Source: Bacteroidaceae bacterium
GTDB taxonomy: Bacteria > Bacteroidota > Bacteroidia > Bacteroidales > Bacteroidaceae
Reading direction: 5' to 3'
Length of the DNA: 64,000 nucleotides
NCBI GenBank assembly: GCA_030843315.1
Contig: JAUUPT010000009.1
Span: 1-64,000, forward strand
Shown: positions 50,460 to 58,710 of the stretch, one piece after another
How the letters are laid out: each line of letters opens with the position of its first letter
Position numbering within the stretch: position 1 is the stretch's first letter
Translations under genes and position numbers: made by a program
The notes under the pieces: model-generated
What the model was told of the DNA's origin: nothing
Database searches by the model: none
What the model saw: the letters and a program-made list of their open reading frames with translations, nothing else

Positions 50460-52631
50460 TCATTTTTTCAGCACTACCGAAAGCCCTTCGTAGGCTTTGG
50501 CGGCATCTATGATTTCGAGCAGTTTCTCCCAGTTCACCACCGGTTCCACTTTGTGGTCGAAGCGCTTTTCGGTTTTTATCGTCAGTCTGCCGTTCCCGGT
50601 GGTGGCTTGGGCAATGAAGGCACCGCATTCGTTCTCTACTTTCATATTCAGCTTTTCCAACCCTTCGGGGGAGACTTGGCAGCCTTCGGGCAGGCGGACT
50701 GTGATGTCACATCCGTAGCTGCGGGGAATTTCCCGGTAGACGTCTTCTTGGCGCAGGCGCTGTTCGCCCTTAAATTCAAGTTGCGAACCTATCAGGCGGC
50801 CTACGGAGAGGATGAGGTTAGGGCCTGCTTTCTTCACATAACCCTCTATTGTGTAGTCCACTTCGTAGGCAAAGGCGGTGCTGTCCGCACGGTTGCCGAT
50901 GCTGAGGAGGCGGTAACTGATGTCCGCGCCTATCCCTTCATCGAAGCCGTGGTGGCCGATGATTTCGCTCCGGTAACGCTCTTTTTCCTGTTCGCGGTCG
51001 CGGCGGTAGCTCTCGCGTAGGTCGGCATGGTATTTCTCTTTGGTTTCGTCGAAGATGGTGGTGGTGATGCCCAGTATGCGGCGCAGGGAGTTATAGAGGT
51101 CTTCGTCCAGCACGAAGTAGGGCTGGAAGGGTTCTTTCAGTGCGCCGGTCCTCTCTTCCCGACGGCTGATGTGCAGGGTGGTTCCGTCAATGGAGGCGGT
51201 GAGGGTGGATACATCCCGGTTCTCTTCGGGTTTGGCGATGGGAAGGGTGAACCGGGCATTACCTTCCAGAATGGCGTCTTCGCCTTGCAGGTTAGCGGGG
51301 ATCTCACCGGGGGCGGCGTAGCAGGCGGGGGGCGCGTAATACTTTCCGTTGGCTTCCAGCCGGATGAACCAGACGGTGTAGTGGTAGCTGATGAGTTGGC
51401 TGAGGGGAACTTGTGTGTCCTTGGTGGTGATGCCTACCTGATGGTGTATGCCGGCTTTTTCCAGCAGGTCGTGCATCAGCAGGATGAAGCTGGCAGGGGT
51501 GTAGTCCGCACCGCTTTCCATATACCGGTAGTAGCAGTATTGATAGAGGTAGTCCATGAGCTTCTCGTCGCTCCATCCTTCGGCCTGGCGGGCTTTGAGG
51601 GCTTTGGCTATTTCGCTTTTCCGTCCGCTGCGCAGGCCGGACCAGTTGGTGCCGGGGGCTCTCATGGCGGCGCGGGTATCTTCTATTATCAGTTGCGGGT
51701 TGGGGTTGGCGTGCAGTCCTTGTTGGCGGACGCTGGGCGGCATCCAGGCGTAGGGAGTCTTACTGTTGTAGATGAACATCTGAATCATGGGCATCTGCCG
51801 GGCGACGTTGTACCACAGACTGGGGATGGGATGCCTGGGGGTGATGGCCCGCAGGTCGAGGATGTAGTTTCCTTCGGCGTCGGTGCTTTGGTCAAAGTCG
51901 GGGGCACCGTTCAGGCAGCGGTAGAAGGTGCTCAGTTTGGGATCTATTTCGCAATGCACGGAGTAGGTGAGCAGGGGATATTGCCCGCTGAAATAGAAGC
52001 TGAAAGGTTCCAGGTTCTGGTCATTCAGAGTGGTGTATTTGGCGAAGAAGAAGTCAATGATATCGCCTATTTCCAATCCGGGAACGGCCACCTTTTGCCA
52101 CTTCTCCAAGGTGTTGCCCCGGCTTCGTGCCCGGCGGCTCTCGTCGGTTTCCAGGAATTCTTCGGGGTCTACTTCCTTGATGGTTCCGTCGGGCTTGAAG
52201 ATGCGTATGCCCAGCACCCGCTGTTGCTCGTTGCGGGTGTAGCGTTCCTTTTCTTGCGAGAGGAAGCTGTATTCCGACATCTCTTCCAGGGCGCTTTGGC
52301 TGTTGATGTAGACCAGTTGGCGGAAGATGCCGCGGCAGGTAATCTGCTGCTTGGTCAGTCCCACGCCCCACCAGTCGAGTTTGGTTTTCCGCGTTACTTC
52401 CAGGCGGTCGTGTGAGGCAAGGATAACGGCAGGAGCGTTCTTATATTTCTCCGGTATGGACAGGTTGTCGAAGCCGGGAAGTTCCATCGCCCATACTTCG
52501 TTGCGCAGTTCGCGGGCGAGGGCGGCATATTTCTCGTCTTCTTTCTGGGCGCTTACGGCGGGGGCGGTGAGCAGGAATAGGAGTAGCAGGAGCAGGCGTA
52601 CTGCTTTCGGGGAGTGATGTGTTGCTTTCAT
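50460..52631 (-). CDS. DUF3857/transglutaminase-like exported protein, catalytic residues lost
   Basis: 723 aa. Signal peptide (ending AVSAQ), a DUF3857 domain (about 85-300, VLGIRIFKPDGTIKEVDPEE, VPGLEIGDIIDFFF) and a transglutaminase-like region at about 350-440. There the usual catalytic Cys segment reads SGADYTPASFILLMHDLLEK with no cysteine, and the Asp after the His (SYHYTVWF) is missing too, so the enzyme core is probably dead and only the fold remains. A C-terminal beta domain follows. It lies 26 bp after the related intact gene at 52658-54472, likely in one operon. Confidence 0.82.
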   Translation of the reverse strand: MKATHHSPKAVRLLLLLLFLLTAPAVSAQKEDEKYAALARELRNEVWAMELPGFDNLSIPEKYKNAPAVILASHDRLEVTRKTKLDWWGVGLTKQQITCRGIFRQLVYINSQSALEEMSEYSFLSQEKERYTRNEQQRVLGIRIFKPDGTIKEVDPEEFLETDESRRARSRGNTLEKWQKVAVPGLEIGDIIDFFFAKYTTLNDQNLEPFSFYFSGQYPLLTYSVHCEIDPKLSTFYRCLNGAPDFDQSTDAEGNYILDLRAITPRHPIPSLWYNVARQMPMIQMFIYNSKTPYAWMPPSVRQQGLHANPNPQLIIEDTRAAMRAPGTNWSGLRSGRKSEIAKALKARQAEGWSDEKLMDYLYQYCYYRYMESGADYTPASFILLMHDLLEKAGIHHQVGITTKDTQVPLSQLISYHYTVWFIRLEANGKYYAPPACYAAPGEIPANLQGEDAILEGNARFTLPIAKPEENRDVSTLTASIDGTTLHISRREERTGALKEPFQPYFVLDEDLYNSLRRILGITTTIFDETKEKYHADLRESYRRDREQEKERYRSEIIGHHGFDEGIGADISYRLLSIGNRADSTAFAYEVDYTIEGYVKKAGPNLILSVGRLIGSQLEFKGEQRLRQEDVYREIPRSYGCDITVRLPEGCQVSPEGLEKLNMKVENECGAFIAQATTGNGRLTIKTEKRFDHKVEPVVNWEKLLEIIDAAKAYEGLSVVLKK

Positions 52632-52657
52632 ACTTTTGTAAAGTTATTATTGACTGT

Positions 52658-54472
52658 TTATTTAATTACGATTTGTTCTTCACAAGCCTTCTTCCAGCGG
52701 CGCAGGGCATCGTTCCATGCGGGTATCATCGCCAGTGGAATATGTCTTTTGCGTATCTCCATTACTTTGCGGAACACGATGCGGCCTGCTTCTGCTTGAT
52801 AGGAGCAGCTCAACACTCCCTGGTCAGTCTCCATACGAAAATCCGGCGGGAGATAAGAAACGGTTCGCCCTTGCGGAATGTCAATCACCACTTCGCGGAC
52901 GGTGCGGCATCTCCACTGCAATAGATAATCCTGCTGCCGGCGGGTGGTATCTATGGACTGGGCAAAGAAGTCATCGTGCGGGTCAGTCTCGATGTAGAGT
53001 TCTCCGTCGGCGGACTGCACAGCGGTGGCGTTGCTTACCTTACCCGTGAGGCGGAGGGCGGGAGCTTCGGGGCGTTCCTCTTCCAGCCGGATGTCCGTGG
53101 CGCGGCAGTCGTGTTGCGGGTCGGCAAGCATAGCGCTGAGGAAGTCGTTCTGCAAATCTTTTGCCCGGCTGTGGTAGAGGCTGAGCAATATTTCCTTATG
53201 TTCATCGGTGCATGTGCGGGTGGCGGTACCTTCCAGCGACGGTGCATCAGTCAGATGATAATGGTAATGGAGGCTGTCGGTAGCAGTGGGGATTTCCGGT
53301 TGGGGGAGGGTCTGCACAAGGCAGTCCGTTCCGTTCTCCACCAGTGCCTTTCGCCCTTGTATTTCTTGCGGAATGGTTTCCAACGGAATGTAGCGGTGGG
53401 TAGCATCCAGGCAATAGGTCTGCCCTTGATAGAAGAGCAGGCAGACGGCATGATTGATGGTGGCAAGCGTGGGCACTTCGTCGGGGGAGTAGGCGATGTC
53501 GTCTGTGCCGATGTAAGCCATCCGGGCATCGAAGCCTTGTGCCCTGAGAAGGGTACGCAGCAGCAGGGCCATGCCTTTGCAGTCGCCATAACGCTTGCGC
53601 AGCACTTCGGTGGGGCGGTCGGGCTGATGTCCGGCAAGGCCGCTTTCGAAGGCTATGTAGCGGATATTCTGCTGCACGTAGGAGTAGGTACGGCGTATCT
53701 TCTCCATCTCCGTGGCGCATCCGGCGGTGATTTCCGCCAGCAATGTTTCGGCTTGGGGGAGACTGCAATCCACCTCTGCCAGCTTGTTCAGCCAACGGTA
53801 CATATCTTGCGTATCATAGAAAGAACCCGTTATCAGCAGATGCGGGTAGAGGTAACTGCTGCCGGGCGTGTTTTCCTCTTTCTTCATGGCGGGCAGCGCC
53901 TTCAGGGTATAGACGAAGAGAGAATCTCCTTCCTTGTTCACACTCTTCTCGCACCGGATGCCGGGAGGGAAGTTCTTCTCCACCAACCGGAAGCGGGAGA
54001 GGGAGGCGGGGATGGTGACGGAGATGCGCTTCTCGCGGATAAAGTATTCTTCGGGGAGGTAGATGCGTGTAAAGTAGCGCAGGTCGCGGAAGGTGCGGCT
54101 GAATTCCACGCTTGCCTTCTTGCCTTGCCGGTCCAGGGAGAGGTCGAAGTAGCAGATGCGGGTATCGTCGAAGAATACGTTCTCCGGCGTGGCGTTCCGG
54201 TGGATGGCTTTGGGGGCGAAGATGCCTTTGGCCTTGGCGTTGTCCAGGGAGATAAATTCGCCGTAGCAGACGTAAGGCTGTATATCGGCACCCATGCGGA
54301 GGGCTTCGTACTCGGTCCTCAGGGTATTGCGGACTACGGCATTTCCTCCTTCTTCTATAAAAACATAGCTGTCTTCACAGCTATTGATAACGACGTTGTC
54401 GTCCATCGTTTGGCTGTGAAGGCAGCTGGCTATTAAACAGAAAAGTATGAGTGCATGAAATCTCTTCCTCAT
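52658..54472 (-). CDS. DUF3857 and transglutaminase domain exported protein
   Basis: 604 aa. Signal peptide (ending LHSQ), a DUF3857-like beta domain at about 30-210 and a transglutaminase core at about 245-360 with the full triad: Cys in RYGDCKGMALLLRTLLRAQG, His in LATINHAVCLLFY and Asp in CLDATHRYIPLE. A further beta-rich C-terminal domain of some 200 residues follows. The activity may be peptide cleavage or cross-linking at the cell surface. It is the upstream partner of the paralogue that has lost the triad; the two products may form a complex in which one is catalytic. Confidence 0.87.
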   Translation of the reverse strand: MRKRFHALILFCLIASCLHSQTMDDNVVINSCEDSYVFIEEGGNAVVRNTLRTEYEALRMGADIQPYVCYGEFISLDNAKAKGIFAPKAIHRNATPENVFFDDTRICYFDLSLDRQGKKASVEFSRTFRDLRYFTRIYLPEEYFIREKRISVTIPASLSRFRLVEKNFPPGIRCEKSVNKEGDSLFVYTLKALPAMKKEENTPGSSYLYPHLLITGSFYDTQDMYRWLNKLAEVDCSLPQAETLLAEITAGCATEMEKIRRTYSYVQQNIRYIAFESGLAGHQPDRPTEVLRKRYGDCKGMALLLRTLLRAQGFDARMAYIGTDDIAYSPDEVPTLATINHAVCLLFYQGQTYCLDATHRYIPLETIPQEIQGRKALVENGTDCLVQTLPQPEIPTATDSLHYHYHLTDAPSLEGTATRTCTDEHKEILLSLYHSRAKDLQNDFLSAMLADPQHDCRATDIRLEEERPEAPALRLTGKVSNATAVQSADGELYIETDPHDDFFAQSIDTTRRQQDYLLQWRCRTVREVVIDIPQGRTVSYLPPDFRMETDQGVLSCSYQAEAGRIVFRKVMEIRKRHIPLAMIPAWNDALRRWKKACEEQIVIK

Positions 54473-54491
54473 GCTTTCGGGTTGTTTTGTG

Positions 54492-56063
54492 TTACTTCTT
54501 TGCGTGCGGATAATCTATCGTGTAGTGCAATCCACGGCTCTCCTTGCGTTCCATGGCTTGGCGGGTAATCAGGTAGCCCACATTGATCATGTTGCGCAGT
54601 TCGCAAAGTTCGCGGGTGGCCTTGCTGCTCTTGAAGAGTTTCTCAGTCTCCTCGTAGATGATATCCAGACGGTTCCAGGCACGTGTCAGACGGGTGTTGC
54701 TGCGGACGATGCCGACGTAGGCTTCCATAATCTGGTTCACTTCCTTCATGCTTTGCGTGATGAGTACGCGCTCCTCGTTGGAGATGGTTCCCTCGTCGTT
54801 CCATTTGGGGATATCTTCGTTAAACTCGTAACGCTCGAATACGCTCAAGGCATGCTTGGCGGCGGAATCGGCATAAACCACGGCTTCAATCAGTGAGTTC
54901 GAAGCCAGGCGGTTTCCGCCATGCAACCCGGTGCAAGAGCACTCGCCGATGGCATACAGGCGGCGGATGCTGCTCTGTCCGTCCAGGTCCACCTTGATGC
55001 CGCCGCAGAGGTAGTGGGCGGCGGGGGCTACGGGGATGTAATCTTTCGTGATGTCGATACCTATCGAAAGGCATTTCTTGTAGATATTGGGGAAGTGCTT
55101 CTTGGTTTCTTCGGGGTCTTTGTGGGTGACGTCCAGATAAACATGGTCGTCGCCGCGTTGCTTCATCTCGTTGTCGATGGCACGCGCCACGATGTCGCGC
55201 GGGGCGAGTGAGAGGCGCGGGTCGTACTTCTGCATAAACTCCTTGCCGTCCATCGTGCGGAGCACGCCGCCGTAGCCGCGCATGGCCTCGGTGATGAGGA
55301 AGCAGGGACGGTCGCCCGGATGATAGAGGGCGGTGGGGTGGAACTGGATGAACTCCATGTCCTTCACGGCGCCTTTGGCACGATATACCATTGCAATGCC
55401 GTCGCCCGTGGCAACCAGCGGGTTGGTGGTGTTGCGGTAGACTGCTTCGCAGCCACCCGTCGCCATGATGGTCAGTTTGGAGAGGAAGGTGTCTACTTCA
55501 CCGGTAGCTTCGTTCAGCACGTATGCGCCGTAGCATTTGATGCCCGGAGTGTAGCGGGTGACGATGATGCCCAGGTGGTGCTGGGTGATGATTTCTACGG
55601 CATAGAAATCGGTAAACACCGTGATGTTGGGATGTTGCTTCACAGCTTCAATCAGGCTGGTTTGTATCTCTGCACCCGTATTGTCCTGGTGGTGCAGGAT
55701 GCGGAATTCGGAGTGGCCGCCTTCCTTGTGCAGGTCGAACTCTCCACTTTCTTTCTTGTCGAAGTTCACTCCCCAGTTGATGAGCTCGTTTATCTGCTCG
55801 GGGGCGTTGCGCACCACTTTCTCCACGGCTTCGCGGTCGCTGATCCAGTCGCCTGCAATCATGGTGTCTTCTATATGTTTCTCGAAATTGTCTACTTTCA
55901 GATTGGTGACAGAGGCAATTCCCCCTTGTGCAAAGTAGGTGTTTGACTCTTCCAGACCTGCCTTGCAGATGAGGGCTACTGTTCCTTTATGCGCCACTTT
56001 CAGCGCAAAACTCATACCGGCAATTCCAGAGCCGATAACGAGAAAATCGAACTTTCTTACCAT
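54492..56063 (-). CDS. nadB: L-aspartate oxidase
   Basis: 523 aa from MVRKFDFL at 56063; an upstream reading to 56087 adds eight residues that lie in the promoter. FAD-dependent enzyme making iminoaspartate for NadA. The FAD-binding motif VIGSGIAGMSFALKVA, the flavoprotein signature NTYFAQGGIASV, HPTALYHPGDRPCFLITEAM and the active-site region LHGGNRLASNSLIEAVVYA are present. A minus-strand -7 box TAGTTTTG (56092-56085) sits just ahead. NadA is encoded 17 kb away on the same strand. Divergent from a PH-domain gene. Confidence 0.96.
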   Translation of the reverse strand: MVRKFDFLVIGSGIAGMSFALKVAHKGTVALICKAGLEESNTYFAQGGIASVTNLKVDNFEKHIEDTMIAGDWISDREAVEKVVRNAPEQINELINWGVNFDKKESGEFDLHKEGGHSEFRILHHQDNTGAEIQTSLIEAVKQHPNITVFTDFYAVEIITQHHLGIIVTRYTPGIKCYGAYVLNEATGEVDTFLSKLTIMATGGCEAVYRNTTNPLVATGDGIAMVYRAKGAVKDMEFIQFHPTALYHPGDRPCFLITEAMRGYGGVLRTMDGKEFMQKYDPRLSLAPRDIVARAIDNEMKQRGDDHVYLDVTHKDPEETKKHFPNIYKKCLSIGIDITKDYIPVAPAAHYLCGGIKVDLDGQSSIRRLYAIGECSCTGLHGGNRLASNSLIEAVVYADSAAKHALSVFERYEFNEDIPKWNDEGTISNEERVLITQSMKEVNQIMEAYVGIVRSNTRLTRAWNRLDIIYEETEKLFKSSKATRELCELRNMINVGYLITRQAMERKESRGLHYTIDYPHAKK

Positions 56064-56171
56064 AGGTTTGTATATTTGATGTTGCAAAACTACAAAATAA
56101 CTACATTCCTTGTGTCATCTGTCCGCATTAATTCGCAGAAATACCTACCTTTACCGCAAAAATCTGACATT

Positions 56172-56567
56172 ATGAACCGTATTTTCCATGCCCGCATCGC
56201 CGTGGGTCAGTATTTATTCCTGATTATGATAGCCGCCCTGGCTGTTTTCGGCTTGTGGGAGAAGCACATTTTTGTAGCAGTTATCGCCATGCTTTGGCTG
56301 GTAATCTCTATTGAAAGATTGATCCATACTACTTATACAATCACTCCCGACGGGAAACTGGTCCTGTTCTTCGGCCGCTTCTCGCGCGGCAAGGAGATTC
56401 TGCTGAAAGACATCACTTCTGTGGAGCGCGCTTCTTCCATGCAGATAGGACGGTTTGCCGTGATGCGCTACGTGCTGGTGAAGTACGGGGCAAGGGGGAA
56501 GTGCGAGGCGCTGCTTCCGGTGAAGGAGGAGGAGTTTATCTTGTTAATAAACAAATCACGACTATAA
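56172..56567 (+). CDS. Bacterial PH-domain membrane protein
   Basis: 131 aa from the ATG at 56172. Two membrane helices at about 10-28 and 33-50 precede a PH-like domain (TTYTITPDGKLVLFFGRFSR, KEILLKDITSVERASSMQIG, RYVLVKYG). Similar small bPH proteins are membrane proteins of unknown role. A near-consensus TACCTTTA lies about 20 bp upstream. It is divergent from nadB and followed 78 bp later by the LytTR regulator gene, with which it may share a transcript. Confidence 0.75.
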   Translation: MNRIFHARIAVGQYLFLIMIAALAVFGLWEKHIFVAVIAMLWLVISIERLIHTTYTITPDGKLVLFFGRFSRGKEILLKDITSVERASSMQIGRFAVMRYVLVKYGARGKCEALLPVKEEEFILLINKSRL

Positions 56568-56645
56568 ACAAAACTTAATTTTGCTTCTTCTCTTTGCAGT
56601 CTTTCGGATATGGGCGCGTCCATTCAGCAAAAATAAAGAACAATC

Positions 56646-57392
56646 ATGAACTTGAATTGCGCCATTTTACATGCAGACTTAGAGATTGCCGGGAAGATAG
56701 AAGAATACATCAGCAAGATACCTTTTCTTTCGTTATGCGGCAAATACGCAGACCCTCTTGAAGCATTGAAAGATTATTATGAGATGAAAGTAGAAGTTTA
56801 CTTCGTCGGCATCTACCCGGTGGAAGAAGGGGGAATCAACGGGATGGACTTTTGCAGGCTGCTGTCTTCCTCTACCCGCGTCATCTTCATCACAGATACC
56901 GACCGCCATGCTGCCGAGTGTTTCCGCCTCGATGCGCTGGACTACCTGTCGGGCGTCGTCAATTTCTCTACCTTTTTCCAGTCGGTGAGCAAGGCTGCAC
57001 GCTGGTTCTCTTTGCAAGAGGGCGGTGCCACCGGTCAGAATCCTTCCAAGAGCCAGGAAGAATCGCCGAAAGTGATTTATGTAAGGTCCGATAGCCGCAT
57101 CATGCGGTTGGATTTGGAACAGATCAATTATATAGAAGGCTTGGGAGATTATGTCAAAATCTACTGCAAAGGCTCTTCCAAACCCATCCTGAGCCTGTGC
57201 AGCATGAAGTATATGGAAGAGAAACTTCCTGCCGGTGAATTTATCCGGATACACCGTTCTTTCATCGTCCGCCTGTGCAGCATCAGTGCGATAGGGCGGG
57301 GCTCGGTAATGATTGAGCAGAAGGATGTGCCTATCGGCGATGCCTACCGCGAACGGGTGAAGGGGTATGTATCGAGGCTGGCGGTGCTGTAA
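56646..57392 (+). CDS. LytTR-family regulator with degenerate receiver
   Basis: 248 aa. The C-terminal 100 residues are a LytTR DNA-binding domain (IRSDSRI-like VRSDSRIMRLDLEQINYIEG, GEFIRIHRSFIVRLCSISAI). The N-terminal 120 residues have the length and the GMDF and FITDTDRHAAECFRLDALDY phrases of a receiver, but the phosphorylated Asp is Gly55 in VYFVGIYP, and the acidic pocket is only HADLE. It probably cannot be phosphorylated in the usual way and no histidine kinase gene adjoins it. The 22-bp array B follows its stop codon after 8 bp. Confidence 0.88.
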   Translation: MNLNCAILHADLEIAGKIEEYISKIPFLSLCGKYADPLEALKDYYEMKVEVYFVGIYPVEEGGINGMDFCRLLSSSTRVIFITDTDRHAAECFRLDALDYLSGVVNFSTFFQSVSKAARWFSLQEGGATGQNPSKSQEESPKVIYVRSDSRIMRLDLEQINYIEGLGDYVKIYCKGSSKPILSLCSMKYMEEKLPAGEFIRIHRSFIVRLCSISAIGRGSVMIEQKDVPIGDAYRERVKGYVSRLAVL

Positions 57393-57400
57393 AAGTGTGC

Positions 57401-57488
57401 GTCAGTTCCTCTATAGTGGCACGTCGGTTCATCTATAGTGGCACGCCGGTTTCTCTATGGATGAACTCTGTTTTCTCTATAGTGGCAC
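57401..57488. repeat. 22-bp tandem array with CTATAG core (array B)
   Basis: Four units of exactly 22 bp (57401, 57423, 57445, 57467). CTATAG starts at 57411, 57433 and 57477, with CTATGG at 57455. Units 1 and 2 differ at two positions of 22. Each unit reads GTCGGTT-like, CTATAG, then GTGGCAC. It fills the gap between the convergent LytTR and FadL-like genes. No hairpin or T tract typical of a terminator is present. Confidence 0.9.
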
Positions 57489-57498
57489 ACCGGGAAAT

Positions 57499-58710
57499 TT
57501 ATTTCAACTTCGCCTTCGACAACCTCTCCCCGAACGTCAGATTCAGATTCAGGCTGAACCGGCTTTCCTGCATCAGATTACTGCGCGAGTTTATCTGCTT
57601 CCGCCAAGTGGCACCCAGCGATAGGTACGAGTACCGGATAGGGAAACTGGCTCCGGCGCTCACTTCGAGATACTGCATTTTCCCCCCCTTCAGATTAATG
57701 TAAGAGTTGCTGAACCCTACGCCTCCCATCAGCTCCGTGGAGCGTGGAAGGCGCGGGTTGGTGACATAGCTGCCCCCTATATTCAGTTTGTGTTGGTTTT
57801 CGTACTTCATGGAAGTGTACGAGGAAGAGTTGCGGCTCCAGTCCAGGTAATTGTAGTCGGCGGTCAGCACCCAGCGTGGGGTAGTCATGGAGAAGCCGGT
57901 GCCCAGGTGGGCGGGCAGGTATTGCGTGCGGCTGTGATAGCCTTTGTCCACACTTTCGCTGGTGGAAGAGTTGCTGTAAGTCAGCGTATTGTCGTGGCTG
58001 ATGGGGAAGGAAGGCGCAAACACTACTCCCGCTGCCCACATCCGCTGACTGGAAGTGGCGAATTCATAATGCACTCCGAAGTCGGCATAGAAGGCTCGCT
58101 TCGACGATTCGTACTTCACGATGGCGCTTTCCTGCGTCTCGCTCTGCGTCACGGTTCCCGTTATCATGCCCAGGTTCACGCCTACGGACAACTGCCGCGT
58201 CAGTGCAAAGGCGTTGGTAAGGTAGCAACGATACAGCCCTCCTGTGCCTTCGAACAGGGAGTAGGTGTAACTGCCGGGCACACCCTCCACCTCTTCTTCG
58301 GTCTGAATGACATAACCTATACTGCTGTAAGGCGCTGCACCCACGATGGCATACCAGCGGGGAAGAATGCGGAAACCCATGCTGATGCGGTTGGGATTGC
58401 CGGTGCCGCTGGCGCTGTGCTCGCTCAGGAAGGAGTAGCGGGCGTAGGACGCCGATGCACCCACGTCGAAGGTGAAGCAAGTGCTGTCCATGCGGGTGAT
58501 GGCGGCGGGGTTCAGCGTGTTTTGGAATCCGATGCGGTTCAGGGCGATGCCCACGTTGCCCATGCCGGCATAGCGGCCGCCGTCGCTGGCGCTGAGTTCG
58601 CCCACTCCGTACATGGACGTGGGCAGGTTGGTGGTGTTCTGGGCTGTGGCGAAGGGGGTTGCTGCGCACAGGCTGCACAGCAAGAGGGCGGTAGGGTAGT
58701 AATGTCTCAT
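57499..58710 (-). CDS. FadL/PorV-like outer membrane beta-barrel protein
   Basis: 403 aa. Signal peptide (ending FATAQ) and a conserved N-terminal stretch SDGGRYAGMGNVGIALNRIG with NTLNPAAIT, which resembles OMPP1/FadL- and PorV-type proteins. The rest alternates short strands rich in Tyr, Ser and Gly. The last residue is lysine, not the usual phenylalanine. Its start codon overlaps the stop of the DUF4270 gene by 4 bp (ATGA-type), so the two are translated together and likely act as a pair, perhaps with the lipoprotein bound on the cell surface by the barrel. Confidence 0.78.
   Translation of the reverse strand: MRHYYPTALLLCSLCAATPFATAQNTTNLPTSMYGVGELSASDGGRYAGMGNVGIALNRIGFQNTLNPAAITRMDSTCFTFDVGASASYARYSFLSEHSASGTGNPNRISMGFRILPRWYAIVGAAPYSSIGYVIQTEEEVEGVPGSYTYSLFEGTGGLYRCYLTNAFALTRQLSVGVNLGMITGTVTQSETQESAIVKYESSKRAFYADFGVHYEFATSSQRMWAAGVVFAPSFPISHDNTLTYSNSSTSESVDKGYHSRTQYLPAHLGTGFSMTTPRWVLTADYNYLDWSRNSSSYTSMKYENQHKLNIGGSYVTNPRLPRSTELMGGVGFSNSYINLKGGKMQYLEVSAGASFPIRYSYLSLGATWRKQINSRSNLMQESRFSLNLNLTFGERLSKAKLK

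Noticed and set aside
51027..54436. Long plus-strand frames of 460-490 codons opposite the two DUF3857 genes
   Set aside because: They are shadows of the minus-strand genes, which have signal peptides, known domains and a catalytic triad. The opposite frames are low-complexity Gly/Val-rich.
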